Positions 7,673 to 16,698 of a stretch of DNA of 64,000 nt are shown one piece after another (positions within the stretch are counted from its first letter, which is position 1; the number at the start of each line of letters is the position of its first letter). The notes under the pieces are model-generated. The model saw only the letters and a list, made by a program, of their open reading frames with translations, did no database searches and was not told where the DNA came from. This DNA comes from Anaerolinea sp. Its GTDB lineage: Bacteria > Chloroflexota > Anaerolineae > Anaerolineales > Anaerolineaceae. Location: positions 186,001 through 250,000 of the forward strand of contig DYEC01000012.1 in NCBI GenBank assembly GCA_020725865.1, given 5' to 3'. A program made the position numbers and the translations under genes.

Positions 7673-9007
7673 ATGAATGCTGATGATTTGCTCAAACGAG
7701 TTCGAGAGGATAATGTCAAGTTTATCTCTCTCCAGTTTACGGATGTTGTGGGTACCGTAAAGAGTGTGGATATGCCTGTTCAGCAACTTCCAGAAGCCCT
7801 AGAAAATGGAATCTGGTTTGATGGGTCTTCGGTTGAGGGTTTTGCCCGCATTCAAGAAAGCGATATGCACTTGCGACCGGATATTGACACATATGCGGTT
7901 TTACCGTGGTCACCGATTGAATTGCGTCGGGCACGACTATTTTGTGATATCTATCAGCCAGACGGGACGCCGTTCGCGGGGGACCCGCGTGGTACACTGA
8001 AGCGTATATTGGCAAAATTAAAAGAGCGTGGCTGGACATATAATGTTGGTCCTGAGCCAGAATTCTTTTTGTTCAAGCCGAATAATGGGGGAGTCCACCC
8101 AGTACCCCATGATGTGGGAGGATATTTTGATTTTTCACCTCATGATGAAGCTGTGCGGGTACGGTCGGAATTGATGGAAGCGCTGCGTTCAATGGGCCTT
8201 GAAGTTGAGGTTGGTCATCATGAAGTTGCAATTGGGCAACATGAAATTGACTTCCGATTTGCGGATGCGTTGCGCACGGCGGATAATGTGTTGACGCTAA
8301 AATACACGGTTAAGGCAATTGCTGCACAAAATGGATTAGTAGCATCTTTTATGCCTAAGCCCATTTTTGGTATTAATGGCTCGGGAATGCATTGTCACCA
8401 ATCATTGTTTAACGCCGAAGGAGAAAATCTGTTTTATTCTGATGATGACGAGTACCATCTTTCGCCAATCGCTTATGGATTCATTGCTGGTCAACTTCAC
8501 CACGCCAGAGCACTTTCAGCGGTAGTTGCGCCAACTGTTAATTCTTATAAGCGTTTGGTTCCAGGGTATGAAGCTCCCGTATATGTGGGATGGGCTCAGA
8601 TAAATCGCTCAGCGTTAATCCGAATTCCGCGCTTCACCAAGGGGCAGCATAAAGCAATGCGAGCTGAGCTACGTTGTCCCGATCCTTCCTGCAATCCGTA
8701 TTTGGCTTTCACGGCAATGCTGGCTGCCGCTTTAGATGGCATTGATCGCGGGATGACTCCGCCTGATCCGCTAAATAACGTGAATGTATATCACCTGACA
8801 CCTGAAGAACGAGCACAATGGAACATTCGAGAACTTCCAGGTTCCTTGCTGGAGGCGCTTAGTGAGCTGGAGTCGGACAGTGTGATCAAGTCAGCCCTAG
8901 GAGAAGCTATTTATGAAACCTTCCGACGAGCAAAGCTGGAAGAATGGGATGAATTCCGCATTCGGGTGATGGATTGGGAAGTGGAACGTTTCCTGGAAAG
9001 TGCGTAA
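7673..9007 (+). CDS. glnA: Glutamine synthetase, type I (GSI-alpha-like)
   Basis: Makes glutamine from glutamate, ammonia and ATP as a cytoplasmic dodecamer. The 444-residue product starts MNADDLLKRV with GGAGG at 7662-7666; an upstream in-frame ATG at 7586 is rejected because it would run through the terminator hairpin. Family marks: WFDGSSVEGF, the Mg-binding GPEPEFFLF, the HHEVAIGQHEI block, GINGSGMHCH, the VPGYEAPVYVGWA loop and RIPRF. The adenylylation site and 25-residue insert of GSI-beta enzymes are not evident, as in GSI-alpha of Gram-positive bacteria and Chloroflexota. It stands alone between a ribozyme/terminator leader and a strong downstream terminator, so the leader is its only visible control. 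Confidence 0.95.
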   Translation: MNADDLLKRVREDNVKFISLQFTDVVGTVKSVDMPVQQLPEALENGIWFDGSSVEGFARIQESDMHLRPDIDTYAVLPWSPIELRRARLFCDIYQPDGTPFAGDPRGTLKRILAKLKERGWTYNVGPEPEFFLFKPNNGGVHPVPHDVGGYFDFSPHDEAVRVRSELMEALRSMGLEVEVGHHEVAIGQHEIDFRFADALRTADNVLTLKYTVKAIAAQNGLVASFMPKPIFGINGSGMHCHQSLFNAEGENLFYSDDDEYHLSPIAYGFIAGQLHHARALSAVVAPTVNSYKRLVPGYEAPVYVGWAQINRSALIRIPRFTKGQHKAMRAELRCPDPSCNPYLAFTAMLAAALDGIDRGMTPPDPLNNVNVYHLTPEERAQWNIRELPGSLLEALSELESDSVIKSALGEAIYETFRRAKLEEWDEFRIRVMDWEVERFLESA

Positions 9008-9037
9008 TTTTCCTTAACTGGTATGAAGGTTGCAATT

Positions 9038-9072
9038 GTTGAGGGAAGTGATTGTTCCCTCAACTTGTTTTT
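9038..9072 (+). terminator. Terminator of glnA
   Basis: GTTGAGGGAA (9038-9047) pairs perfectly with TTCCCTCAAC (9055-9064), followed by TTGTTTTT. Confidence 0.9.
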
Positions 9073-9133
9073 AAGTGGTGTTTGGAAAACATGGAGTGAT
9101 TTTCTGAACATGCCGTTTTCGGTTTTGTGCCTG

Positions 9134-9162
9134 TTGACAGTGGGTTGTAAATTCAGTACACT
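9134..9162 (+). promoter_or_regulatory. Promoter of the FHA protein gene
   Basis: TTGACA at 9134-9139, 17 bases, TACACT at 9157-9162. AGGAGGAG before 9190 gives the ribosome site. Confidence 0.7.
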
Positions 9163-9189
9163 AATAGCAGCTAACCATAGGAGGAGACT

Positions 9190-9843
9190 ATGACGACATA
9201 TCGTCTCGTAATACGTTCGGGCCCATCTGCTGGTAAGACTTTCCCGTTGGAAAAAGCAGAGGTATTTATCGGGCGTGATCTCAGTAATGATATTGTGATC
9301 AATGATCCTGAAGTGTCTCGTCGTCATGCGCGTTTGTTTGTCCAGGGACCAAGTTATGTCATCGAAGACCTCGGCTCTACAAATGGCACATCTGTGCATG
9401 GAGAGCGGATTTTGGGATCTTACATTTTGCGCCCCGGCGAGGTGATCACTTTAGGCGAACATGTTAGCCTTGTATTTGAACAGGTGTCACCTGAGATGGA
9501 AGCGACAATTGCCTCCGCCGGAATGCGTTCGGCACCGACTGCGCAACCAAGTTCTTATGTCCCATCACAAGCAGCCTATCCTGTAGAGATGCCTCCAGCT
9601 TATGGACGTCCTGCTGAACCTGTTGCACAACCTGCACCAGTTCCTTCTTATGCGGGGCAGGTACCGGGTGGTCCGGAAATGGCTGCGCCAGTTGAACGCA
9701 AAAAATTTCCGGTCTGGATCATTATTGTTTTGTTGGCAATCCTTATGTTGATTTGCGCCTGTGGTGTGTTTTTATGGTATGTGGACTCTAACTTATTGTG
9801 GTGCGATTGGTTTGGCTTCCTCTTCGGTTCTGCATGTCCGTGA
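9190..9843 (+). CDS. FHA-domain membrane-anchored protein
   Basis: A 217-residue protein with an N-terminal forkhead-associated domain (about 5-98) containing GRDLSNDI, SRRHARL and GSTNGTSV, which bind phosphothreonine. A Pro/Ala/Tyr-rich linker (about 115-170) leads to one membrane helix (about 177-198) and a short Cys/Trp-rich tail. The FHA domain therefore faces the cytoplasm. It probably reads out a Ser/Thr kinase, but no such kinase is in the window. Good ribosome site and own promoter; it is not joined to glnA. Confidence 0.85.
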   Translation: MTTYRLVIRSGPSAGKTFPLEKAEVFIGRDLSNDIVINDPEVSRRHARLFVQGPSYVIEDLGSTNGTSVHGERILGSYILRPGEVITLGEHVSLVFEQVSPEMEATIASAGMRSAPTAQPSSYVPSQAAYPVEMPPAYGRPAEPVAQPAPVPSYAGQVPGGPEMAAPVERKKFPVWIIIVLLAILMLICACGVFLWYVDSNLLWCDWFGFLFGSACP

Positions 9844-9902
9844 GCAAAACAAAATGCGTTAGGGGATCACCGTACATAAAATAAGAGGGTAGCGCTAACG
9901 AC

Positions 9903-9929
9903 CGACCGGCACCTCGCCAGTGCCGGTCG
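9903..9929. terminator. Strong hairpin after the FHA gene
   Basis: CGACCGGCAC and GTGCCGGTCG pair over 10 bp around CTCGCCA. Only CTATTTG follows, so termination may be weak; it could also protect the mRNA end. Confidence 0.5.
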
Positions 9930-9986
9930 CTATTTGCGAGCACAGCTTATAAGTGGATAACGTGTAATAACAAATTTCTGTTGACT

Positions 9987-11273
9987 ATGTCTCAAACCGC
10001 AACTTCCCCTCGTCGTTGGAGCAATACCACAAAGCTGGTGGTGATGCTTACTTTGATTGCCATTATTGCTGGCTTAGCCATTCGGTTTAACACATATTTG
10101 GGACCGTTACTACTGGCTTTTATACTATCGTATTTGTTTTACCCGGTTGTAATGACCTTGCGGCGTTGGTTAGGTATATCCTGGCGGCTGGCAGTCACTC
10201 TGTTGTATTTGACAATCCTTATTGTTTTGTTGGGGTTGCTTACTTGGGGAGGAATTACTCTCATCAACCAGATACAGGGTTTAATTAAGTTTCTGCAAAA
10301 TGCCATTGCAAACATTCCATACCTTTTAGAGCAGATCAGCCACTGGTCTTTTGAGGTTGGAACACTGCGCGTGGACTTTAACCAGCTTGATTGGCAAGCT
10401 TTGGGTTCTCAAATTTTAAGCGTGGTTCAGCCGCTTATTTCACAAGCTGGTGGTTTGGTTGGCAGTATTGCTGGTGGCGCAGTGTCTACGCTTGGCTGGA
10501 CAGCTTTTGTGCTTATCATCTCATACTTTATTTTGACTGAAACTGAAGGTGTCTCTAGCCGACTAATCAATGTCGAAATTCCCGGATATGGTGAGGATTT
10601 GCGACGGATGAGGTCTGAGTTGGGACGCATCTGGAACGCTTTTTTGCGGGGACAGATGATTCTGTTTATTCTCACCATCCTGATTTATACAGTGTTATTG
10701 GGCGCACTAGGTATAAGATTTTTTTTGGGGCTGGCGGTTTTGGCTGGGTTAGCGCGTTTTGTGCCCTATGTCGGCCCGGCAGTTACTTGGACTGCCTATG
10801 GTCTGGTGGGTTACTTCCAGGGATACACGATTTTTGGGTTGCCGCCTCTTACATATGTTCTGATAATTTTAGGATCAGCTGTGGTACTAGATAGTGCCAT
10901 TGATTATCTGGTTACTCCGCGGTTAATGGGTGCTTCTTTACGAGTACATCCGGCAGGCGTTCTGGTTGCTGCTCTGATTGGTGCAAGTTTACTTGGTATT
11001 GCCGGAGTGGTTCTTGCAGCACCGGTTCTGGCAAGCGCAAAACTATTCCTCAACTATGTCTTACGAAAGCTGTTGGATTTAGATCCTTGGGAAAATATAT
11101 CTCAAAATGTGGTTGCAACAAACGCCCCCATGGGATGGTGGCGATTGGTGACAGATTTCTGGTCGAAAACATGGAGTTGGGTAAAGAATCGTAACAGCTT
11201 TTTCTGGAAGCGCTTAAAAACGCAGGATGATTTAGGTTCTCAGGTGAAAGGAGAGACAAATGAGCCAAGCTAA
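9987..11273 (+). CDS. AI-2E family transporter (PF01594)
   Basis: A 428-residue membrane protein with an N-terminal helix pair, a long amphipathic stretch (about 80-150), and a C-terminal bundle of helices carrying FVPYVGPA and PxxxGASLRVHPAG-like family marks. The family includes proposed autoinducer-2 exporters and Na+/H+ antiporters, so the substrate is open. The start is set at the ATG 9987; a TTG two codons upstream is also possible and no clear ribosome site is visible. The 3' end overlaps the next small gene by 14 bases. Confidence 0.85.
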   Translation: MSQTATSPRRWSNTTKLVVMLTLIAIIAGLAIRFNTYLGPLLLAFILSYLFYPVVMTLRRWLGISWRLAVTLLYLTILIVLLGLLTWGGITLINQIQGLIKFLQNAIANIPYLLEQISHWSFEVGTLRVDFNQLDWQALGSQILSVVQPLISQAGGLVGSIAGGAVSTLGWTAFVLIISYFILTETEGVSSRLINVEIPGYGEDLRRMRSELGRIWNAFLRGQMILFILTILIYTVLLGALGIRFFLGLAVLAGLARFVPYVGPAVTWTAYGLVGYFQGYTIFGLPPLTYVLIILGSAVVLDSAIDYLVTPRLMGASLRVHPAGVLVAALIGASLLGIAGVVLAAPVLASAKLFLNYVLRKLLDLDPWENISQNVVATNAPMGWWRLVTDFWSKTWSWVKNRNSFFWKRLKTQDDLGSQVKGETNEPS

Positions 11274-11445
11274 TGAGCCGAAAACAACAACACTGGCAGA
11301 AACGGAAAGTTATGTTGCCTGGCAGGCAGAGGAACCAGATGGTGAAGTGACGTATCACCTGGAGTTAAATAACGTAACGGTACACTTCTTTCAGGAAGAG
11401 TGGATGGAGTTTCTTGATCTTGTGCGATTGTTGGTAAGAGGGTGA
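11260..11445 (+). CDS. Small acidic protein coupled to AI-2E transporter gene
   Basis: A 61-residue acidic soluble protein with no recognised domain. It starts inside the end of the permease gene with AGGAGAG at the right distance, which indicates translational coupling. The C-terminal half (WMEFLDLVRLLVRG) looks like an amphipathic helix. Function unknown; a partner of the permease is possible. Confidence 0.65.
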   Translation: MSQANEPKTTTLAETESYVAWQAEEPDGEVTYHLELNNVTVHFFQEEWMEFLDLVRLLVRG

Positions 11446-11470
11446 AGTGGAAAATTTTATAAACCACCAC

Positions 11471-11535
11471 AAAGTCCCGTTTTGTGGTCAAAACGGGACT
11501 TTGACCCTCCATGTAATCCCCTGTGAGTTACATGG
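11471..11535. terminator. Two tandem hairpins between convergent genes
   Basis: AAAGTCCCGTTTTG (11471-11484) pairs perfectly with 11489-11502 over 14 bp with loop TGGT. CCATGTAA (11509-11516) pairs with TTACATGG (11528-11535). Neither is followed by a T-run, so they may be transcript-end barriers or repeat-like elements rather than classic terminators. Confidence 0.5.
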
Positions 11536-11603
11536 AGAAGGAATTGGTTTTCGTATTCGACTCCTAATATAATCTTTAGTGCTGACATTTGACTGACACA
11601 AGC

Positions 11604-11625
11604 AAAAAAAGCCACCTGCCGGCGG
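11604..11625 (-). terminator. Terminator of the BTAD regulator gene
   Basis: On the reverse strand CCGCC-GGCA-GGTGG is followed by CTTTTTTTG. Confidence 0.7.
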
Positions 11626-11652
11626 TTATTAGAATTTATTTATGCAAAGAAG

Positions 11653-13584
11653 TTACCGTTTCCTCAGCTTCTCGGCGAGTTCTTGGATATCCTGACGGGG
11701 GCGGATGCCTAACTCGTGCTCAAGGGAGTTAGCCAGTCCCTGATACATCCTGAGTGCTCGCGGAATATCGTTTAAGCCCATACAGGCTTGCATTCCCAAC
11801 AAAGCAGCGTCTTCAAACCATGCGTCCTGCTTCAGGATCAATTGGGCGCATTCCAGAGCGTTGTAGTAAGACTCCAATTTTAAGTACGCCTGCCCCAATG
11901 CCAGGAGAGCTCGATGGTAGATTTCCTCGAGCTTTTCCCGCCGCTCCCGACTCCAATCTGAGTAACGATCCATTGGGTAAAGCTCACCCGTGTACATGGA
12001 TAGCGCTTTTTTTAGATTATCCACATTTTCAGATTGAATGGCGAGGGACACCTGTTGTTCAAATTGCTCAAAGTCTATCACTGAGCCAACAGGGAGTTTG
12101 AGCATTACTCTTTCTCCTTCCACGTTTAAATAGCGGGAGGGAAACTTGTTTGGAAGATCGGGCTCCAAAATATGGCGCAAGGTCGAAGTGGCTTGGTGGA
12201 AAAGGTCTAATGCAGCATCTAGTGGCGTCTCCGTCCATAAATCCTCAAGAACCTGATCCCGGCTTGCTGCATATTCCGGTTGTAAGAGTAGGTAACGAAA
12301 CAATTCACCTGCCTTGCGGCGTTGCCAGGCAGCATCGGCTATTCGCCTGCGACCCTGCCAGACAGCAAACTGTCCTAATCCACTAATTTGTAGACGAGCT
12401 GGGGGAACACGGGCTAGCTCAGCCATTAACTGGTCGGATGCTTTTTTGATTACTGGGTTCTGATTGCGTAATTGTGTGGCTAAAAGCGGAAAAGCGAGTT
12501 CTTGCTCGCGCTCAAGTATAAATTCGTAGCCGTGTGTTCGGATAAGATTGGCAGCTGACAACCAGGCAAACTCGGATTGCGGGTGGTTTTCTTGATGGTA
12601 CCAAACCGCCTGTAGAAAAGCCGCAACACTCAAATCATATTTTGCGTCACAAGAAGATAGAATCTTCTGAGCTTCTAATAAATCTGCATCTGCCAAAGAA
12701 AAATTGCCCATCTCCCAGCTTACCCTGGCGCGCTCAAGAAGCGCTTGTCCCAGCAAATGTCGAATTTGAAATCGCTGGACATATTGAATAGCATCATCCG
12801 CCCAGGTATATGCGGAAGCCTGCTGTTTTTGCAGGCGGTGCAAACGGCTAAGCTGTAACCGGACTTCTGTATTTAGTTCGGGTATGCCTGTTTGAGAAGC
12901 AATTCTCAGTGCAAGATAAAGGCACTCTTGTGCTCGTTCAATTGCTTCTTCATCAAGTGCCAGTTTTGCCCAGAGGCAGTAATAATAGCCGGCTAGGGCA
13001 GTTCCGGGTTTGACCAATGTCAGCAGATCATCAAGTGCCTGGCGGACACGGTAATAATCGCCCGTGATTTGATAAATATATGCTCGTAAATACGGAAGTC
13101 TCCAGTTTATACCCGGTTGATCTCTACAAAACTCGGCCGCCTGTTCCATGAATGTAAGTGCCAGGTCAAATTGCCCTCGCACCAGGTAAATGCTGTTTGC
13201 AAGATGACTGAAAGCCCGATACAAACCAGGGTTGTATTTTATGTAATGACCAAGATCAATACCTCGCTGAATATATTCTTCAGCCTGATAAATATTCCCT
13301 GTTTTTGAAATACAAACCCCCAGGGTGACCAGTGCGTCCACTTTCAAGTGACTGTCCAGTTGTTGAGCGATAATCTCTCTGACCAGGTCTTGTGCTTCCG
13401 AATACTCACCGATATACGTTAGCAACCTCGCCTTACGTTCCAATAGAGAAAACTTCTCAGGAGAGATCTCAGTAGATGTGAGTTGCTCAAGCGCCTGGCG
13501 GACGCGTTGTAATCCTCCGTGATAATCCCCCTCTTGTTCAGAAGTATCACATTCTTGAATGGCATCTGATAACGCTAGCCGCAT
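11653..13584 (-). CDS. TPR protein with C-terminal winged-helix and BTAD (SARP-like) regulator
   Basis: A 643-residue protein. Residues 1-380 are helical repeats of the TPR type. About 395-475 resemble an OmpR-like winged helix (LGQFAVWQG, WQRRKAGELFRYLLL, SRDQVLEDLW). About 480-630 form a bacterial transcriptional activator domain (LALGQAYLKLESYYNAL, ALRMYQGLANSLEHELGIRPRQ). This is SARP architecture with the order inverted, seen in Chloroflexota and actinobacterial ATPase-free relatives. It probably activates transcription in response to a protein or peptide bound by the repeats. Target genes are unknown; it is divergent from nothing close and converges on the permease operon. A weak promoter (TATAAG) lies near 13640. 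Confidence 0.8.
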   Translation of the reverse strand: MRLALSDAIQECDTSEQEGDYHGGLQRVRQALEQLTSTEISPEKFSLLERKARLLTYIGEYSEAQDLVREIIAQQLDSHLKVDALVTLGVCISKTGNIYQAEEYIQRGIDLGHYIKYNPGLYRAFSHLANSIYLVRGQFDLALTFMEQAAEFCRDQPGINWRLPYLRAYIYQITGDYYRVRQALDDLLTLVKPGTALAGYYYCLWAKLALDEEAIERAQECLYLALRIASQTGIPELNTEVRLQLSRLHRLQKQQASAYTWADDAIQYVQRFQIRHLLGQALLERARVSWEMGNFSLADADLLEAQKILSSCDAKYDLSVAAFLQAVWYHQENHPQSEFAWLSAANLIRTHGYEFILEREQELAFPLLATQLRNQNPVIKKASDQLMAELARVPPARLQISGLGQFAVWQGRRRIADAAWQRRKAGELFRYLLLQPEYAASRDQVLEDLWTETPLDAALDLFHQATSTLRHILEPDLPNKFPSRYLNVEGERVMLKLPVGSVIDFEQFEQQVSLAIQSENVDNLKKALSMYTGELYPMDRYSDWSRERREKLEEIYHRALLALGQAYLKLESYYNALECAQLILKQDAWFEDAALLGMQACMGLNDIPRALRMYQGLANSLEHELGIRPRQDIQELAEKLRKR

Positions 13585-13776
13585 ACCCGATAAACAGAAG
13601 GGTTCTTAAGAATGGGTTTGGGGGTAGGTAACAACTCTCTTATAATGAGTGGGATTGCGATCCAATTCGTGGGATACATTCGGGCAATTTCTATCATAAT
13701 TAGACTGTATCCTCAGATCTTCATGTATTGAAAAGGACCTACCCCGATTTTCTCTAGAGTCTAAGCTTATTGTACA

Positions 13777-15936
13777 CTAATATCGTCCTCTTTTTTGCGA
13801 TAAAACTGGTTTGTATATTTCTCCTTCTTGTGCAGGTGAAATCTGTACAGCACTTACCTTATATTCCGGGATCTTTGCCTGAGGATCAATCACGTCATTG
13901 GTCAGAATATTGGCGGCCGCTTCAGCAAAGTGAAATGGAATAAATACAACACCTGGCGTAGTTTTTTCGGTCACCTTGCAACGAAGAACAATAGTTCCGC
14001 GTCTTGAACTAACCCGAACTGCATTTCCATTCTCAATACCAAGCTTTTGAGCATCCAAAAAGTTTATTTCAATCAGTGCTTCTGGATAGAGGTCATCAAG
14101 CCATGAATTGCGGGTAAGTGTACCGCCATGCCAGTGTTCGAGCACACGTCCTGTCGTCAGGATGAAGGGGTAGACCTCATCCGGCATTTCAGCAGAGGGT
14201 TTGTATTCCAGCGGATGAAATTTGCCACGTCCGCGTGGGAAATCTTCCGAGAACAGATAGGTCGTTCCCGGGTGATTAACATCCCATACTGGGGTCTGTA
14301 AACCAACTTTTTCAATGCGCTCATACCTTATACCGGCATAATCCGGCACCAGGCGTCCCATCTCTTCCATTACCTCGCTTGGGTGTGTATAATCCCAGTA
14401 GGCGGTATAAGGGCGATTAAGACGTTTTTCAATTCGTTTAGCGAGGTCACATATGATCTCCCAATCAGGGCGAGATTGACCAATTGGGGGAATGGTTTGT
14501 CTGACGCGCTGAACCCGCCGATCAGTATTTGTAAATGTCCCATCTTTTTCTGCCCAAGAGGTTGCGGGAAGGAAAACATCTGCAAATGCACCAGACTCGT
14601 TGATGAATAAATCCTGAGCAACCAAGAACTCGAGTTGTTCCATTTGATGGCGGGTATGATTCAAGTTGGGTTCTGACATCATGGGATTTTCTCCCATGAT
14701 ATATAGAGCTCGCACTCCGTTTGGCCCAATGGAACCAATAATTTCAGTTGTGGTCAATCCTCGTTTTCGATTTAGCCCACCCGGTTCAATGTTCCAGGCT
14801 TTCTCAAATTTTTGGGCAATTTGCTCATCATCTACAGGTTGATAGCCCGGGTAGTGCCATGGCATAGCGCCCGAATCGGATGCGCCTTGAACATTGTTTT
14901 GCCCGCGCAGGGGGTTTAGCCCTGTTCCAAGTCGTCCAATATGACCGGTAAGTAATGCAAGGTTGATTAAGCTAAGGGCATTATCCGTGCCGTGAGAGTG
15001 TTCGGGGATACCAAGTGCCCAGTAAATGGCTCCATTTTTTGCCTGCGCATACATTCGTGCGGCCTGTATAATGAGTTGGCGGTCTACTCCTGAAATGTGT
15101 TCGGCGTATTCTGGAGTAAATTTTTCCATAGAAGCGACAAATTCTTCAAAGTTTTCTGTTCGCTCTTCAATAAATTTTCTGTTATGCAACCCTTCTTTCA
15201 GGATAACGTGTGCCATTGCGGAGAAAACGGCGACATCAGTTCCCGGTTTTTGTGCCAACCACAGGGTAGCGTAGTTGACCATCTCAATTCGCCTTGGATC
15301 TACAACGATCAATTTGGCTCCATATTTTTCAATAGCGGCTTTCATTTGCAAGGCTATAATGGGATGGTTTTCGGTAACATTGGAGCCGGTCAGAATAAAA
15401 ACATCGTTGTGTATGACCTCTGCGGCAGTATTACTCATGGCTGAAGAACCTATCGCCATCTGAAGAGCAACAACACTGCCGGCATGACATAAGCGCGTGC
15501 AATGGTCAATATTATTGGTTCGGAACAGAGTGCGAAACATTTTTTGTAGCAAATAATTATCTTCATTGGTGGCTTTAGCGCAGCAATATACAGACATTGC
15601 ATGTGAGCCGTGGCGCTGGTAAATTTCTGTCAGGCGATTTGCAGTGAATTCGAGCGCCTCTTCCCACGAGACTTCTCGCCACTGATCCAATCCAAACGCC
15701 TGATGTCGTCTGCCGGGTTTTTGTTGATCTTTGCGGATTAGAGGAGTGGTTACACGTTTCGGGCTGTAAATAAAATCATATCCGAACCGTCCTTTCACAC
15801 ACAAATTGCCGTGATTTACGACAGAATCAAATGGGGATGTAACCCGATAAATAAAGTTGTTTCGAACATGCAATTCTAAATTACAGCCCACGCCACAATA
15901 TGGGCAGGTGGTTAAGGTAACATGGTCCGGTTGCAT
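13777..15936 (-). CDS. Formate dehydrogenase catalytic subunit (molybdopterin, Cys-type)
   Basis: A 719-residue molybdopterin oxidoreductase. The N-terminal [4Fe-4S] site uses C11, C14, C18 and C46. C150 in TRLCHAG is at the position of the Sec/Cys that binds Mo/W in formate dehydrogenases, followed by the family block GSSAMSN. The C-terminal part holds the molydopterin-binding domain (LTTGRVLEHWHGGTLTRNS). No Tat signal, so cytoplasmic. Third gene of an operon with a ferredoxin-like subunit and a NuoEF fusion, so electrons from formate pass to NAD(P) or, in reverse, reduce CO2. AGGAGAG before the ATG. Other molybdo-enzymes are less likely given the Cys-His pair and partners. Confidence 0.85.
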   Translation of the reverse strand: MQPDHVTLTTCPYCGVGCNLELHVRNNFIYRVTSPFDSVVNHGNLCVKGRFGYDFIYSPKRVTTPLIRKDQQKPGRRHQAFGLDQWREVSWEEALEFTANRLTEIYQRHGSHAMSVYCCAKATNEDNYLLQKMFRTLFRTNNIDHCTRLCHAGSVVALQMAIGSSAMSNTAAEVIHNDVFILTGSNVTENHPIIALQMKAAIEKYGAKLIVVDPRRIEMVNYATLWLAQKPGTDVAVFSAMAHVILKEGLHNRKFIEERTENFEEFVASMEKFTPEYAEHISGVDRQLIIQAARMYAQAKNGAIYWALGIPEHSHGTDNALSLINLALLTGHIGRLGTGLNPLRGQNNVQGASDSGAMPWHYPGYQPVDDEQIAQKFEKAWNIEPGGLNRKRGLTTTEIIGSIGPNGVRALYIMGENPMMSEPNLNHTRHQMEQLEFLVAQDLFINESGAFADVFLPATSWAEKDGTFTNTDRRVQRVRQTIPPIGQSRPDWEIICDLAKRIEKRLNRPYTAYWDYTHPSEVMEEMGRLVPDYAGIRYERIEKVGLQTPVWDVNHPGTTYLFSEDFPRGRGKFHPLEYKPSAEMPDEVYPFILTTGRVLEHWHGGTLTRNSWLDDLYPEALIEINFLDAQKLGIENGNAVRVSSRRGTIVLRCKVTEKTTPGVVFIPFHFAEAAANILTNDVIDPQAKIPEYKVSAVQISPAQEGEIYKPVLSQKRGRY

Positions 15937-15971
15937 GGCGGCTCTCCTGTCAAAAAACTACTAATAACGGA

Positions 15972-16676
15972 TTATCTGCACCGTGAATTTGCTGAGCGAT
16001 TGAAACGGGTGAGTTGAACAATCTCTGCTGGTGGTAAACCCTGTTCAAGCAGCCACTGCTTTTTGGGTTTTAATGCTCCCGTTGGGCAAACACCAACACA
16101 TTGACCGCAGAAAACACAGGTTGTCTCTGGAATTGGTTTATCGTAGAATGTACCAATTTGTGTTTCATATCCTCGGCCGCTGAAATTAATCGCAAATGTG
16201 TACTGAGCATCGGTAGCACAGACTTGCACACAGCGCCAACAAAGGATGCACTTAGCATAATCACGAATATACATGGGATTGTCATCTATGACGGATGGCT
16301 TACGTTCTTCAGCCTCGGGGAAACGGTTCGTGTCCACTTGATATTCTTGCAACATAGCCAGAATATCAGGTGCATCTGAAAGATCGACACTTGAGGCGAG
16401 CATCTCTAAAATTGTGCGGCGCGCCCTAATCACGCGTTCCGAGTTAGTGCGCACTCGCATATTATTGCTTACTTGGGCAACACACGCTGGCACCAGTGTG
16501 CGCGCTCCTTCTACTTCTACCACGCAGATCCGGCACAGGGCATTTGCAGTGCAGTAATCATGATAACAGATGGTAGGAATATTAATCCCGACGCTTTGGG
16601 CGGCTTTGAGAATTGTTGTTCCGGGTGGCACCAAAATCTCTTTTTCATCAATTGTCAGAGTGATTTGGTTTGTCAT
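15972..16676 (-). CDS. Ferredoxin-like subunit of formate dehydrogenase (NuoG/HoxU-like)
   Basis: A 234-residue electron-transfer subunit. The N-terminal [2Fe-2S] domain has C37, C48, C51 and C65. The C-terminal half has two [4Fe-4S] motifs, [11 protein letters not shown] and [11 protein letters not shown]. The His-Cys3 cluster usual between these in NuoG/HoxU is missing: the stretch [18 protein letters not shown] holds no Cys or His. The ATG at 16676 is chosen over an ATG four codons upstream because GAGGA is well spaced. Lies between the NuoEF-like and catalytic subunit genes and links the flavin site to the Mo site. Confidence 0.85.
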   Translation of the reverse strand: MTNQITLTIDEKEILVPPGTTILKAAQSVGINIPTICYHDYCTANALCRICVVEVEGARTLVPACVAQVSNNMRVRTNSERVIRARRTILEMLASSVDLSDAPDILAMLQEYQVDTNRFPEAEERKPSVIDDNPMYIRDYAKCILCWRCVQVCATDAQYTFAINFSGRGYETQIGTFYDKPIPETTCVFCGQCVGVCPTGALKPKKQWLLEQGLPPAEIVQLTRFNRSANSRCR

Positions 16677-16698
16677 GGTATTCCTCATTCACTTTAAC

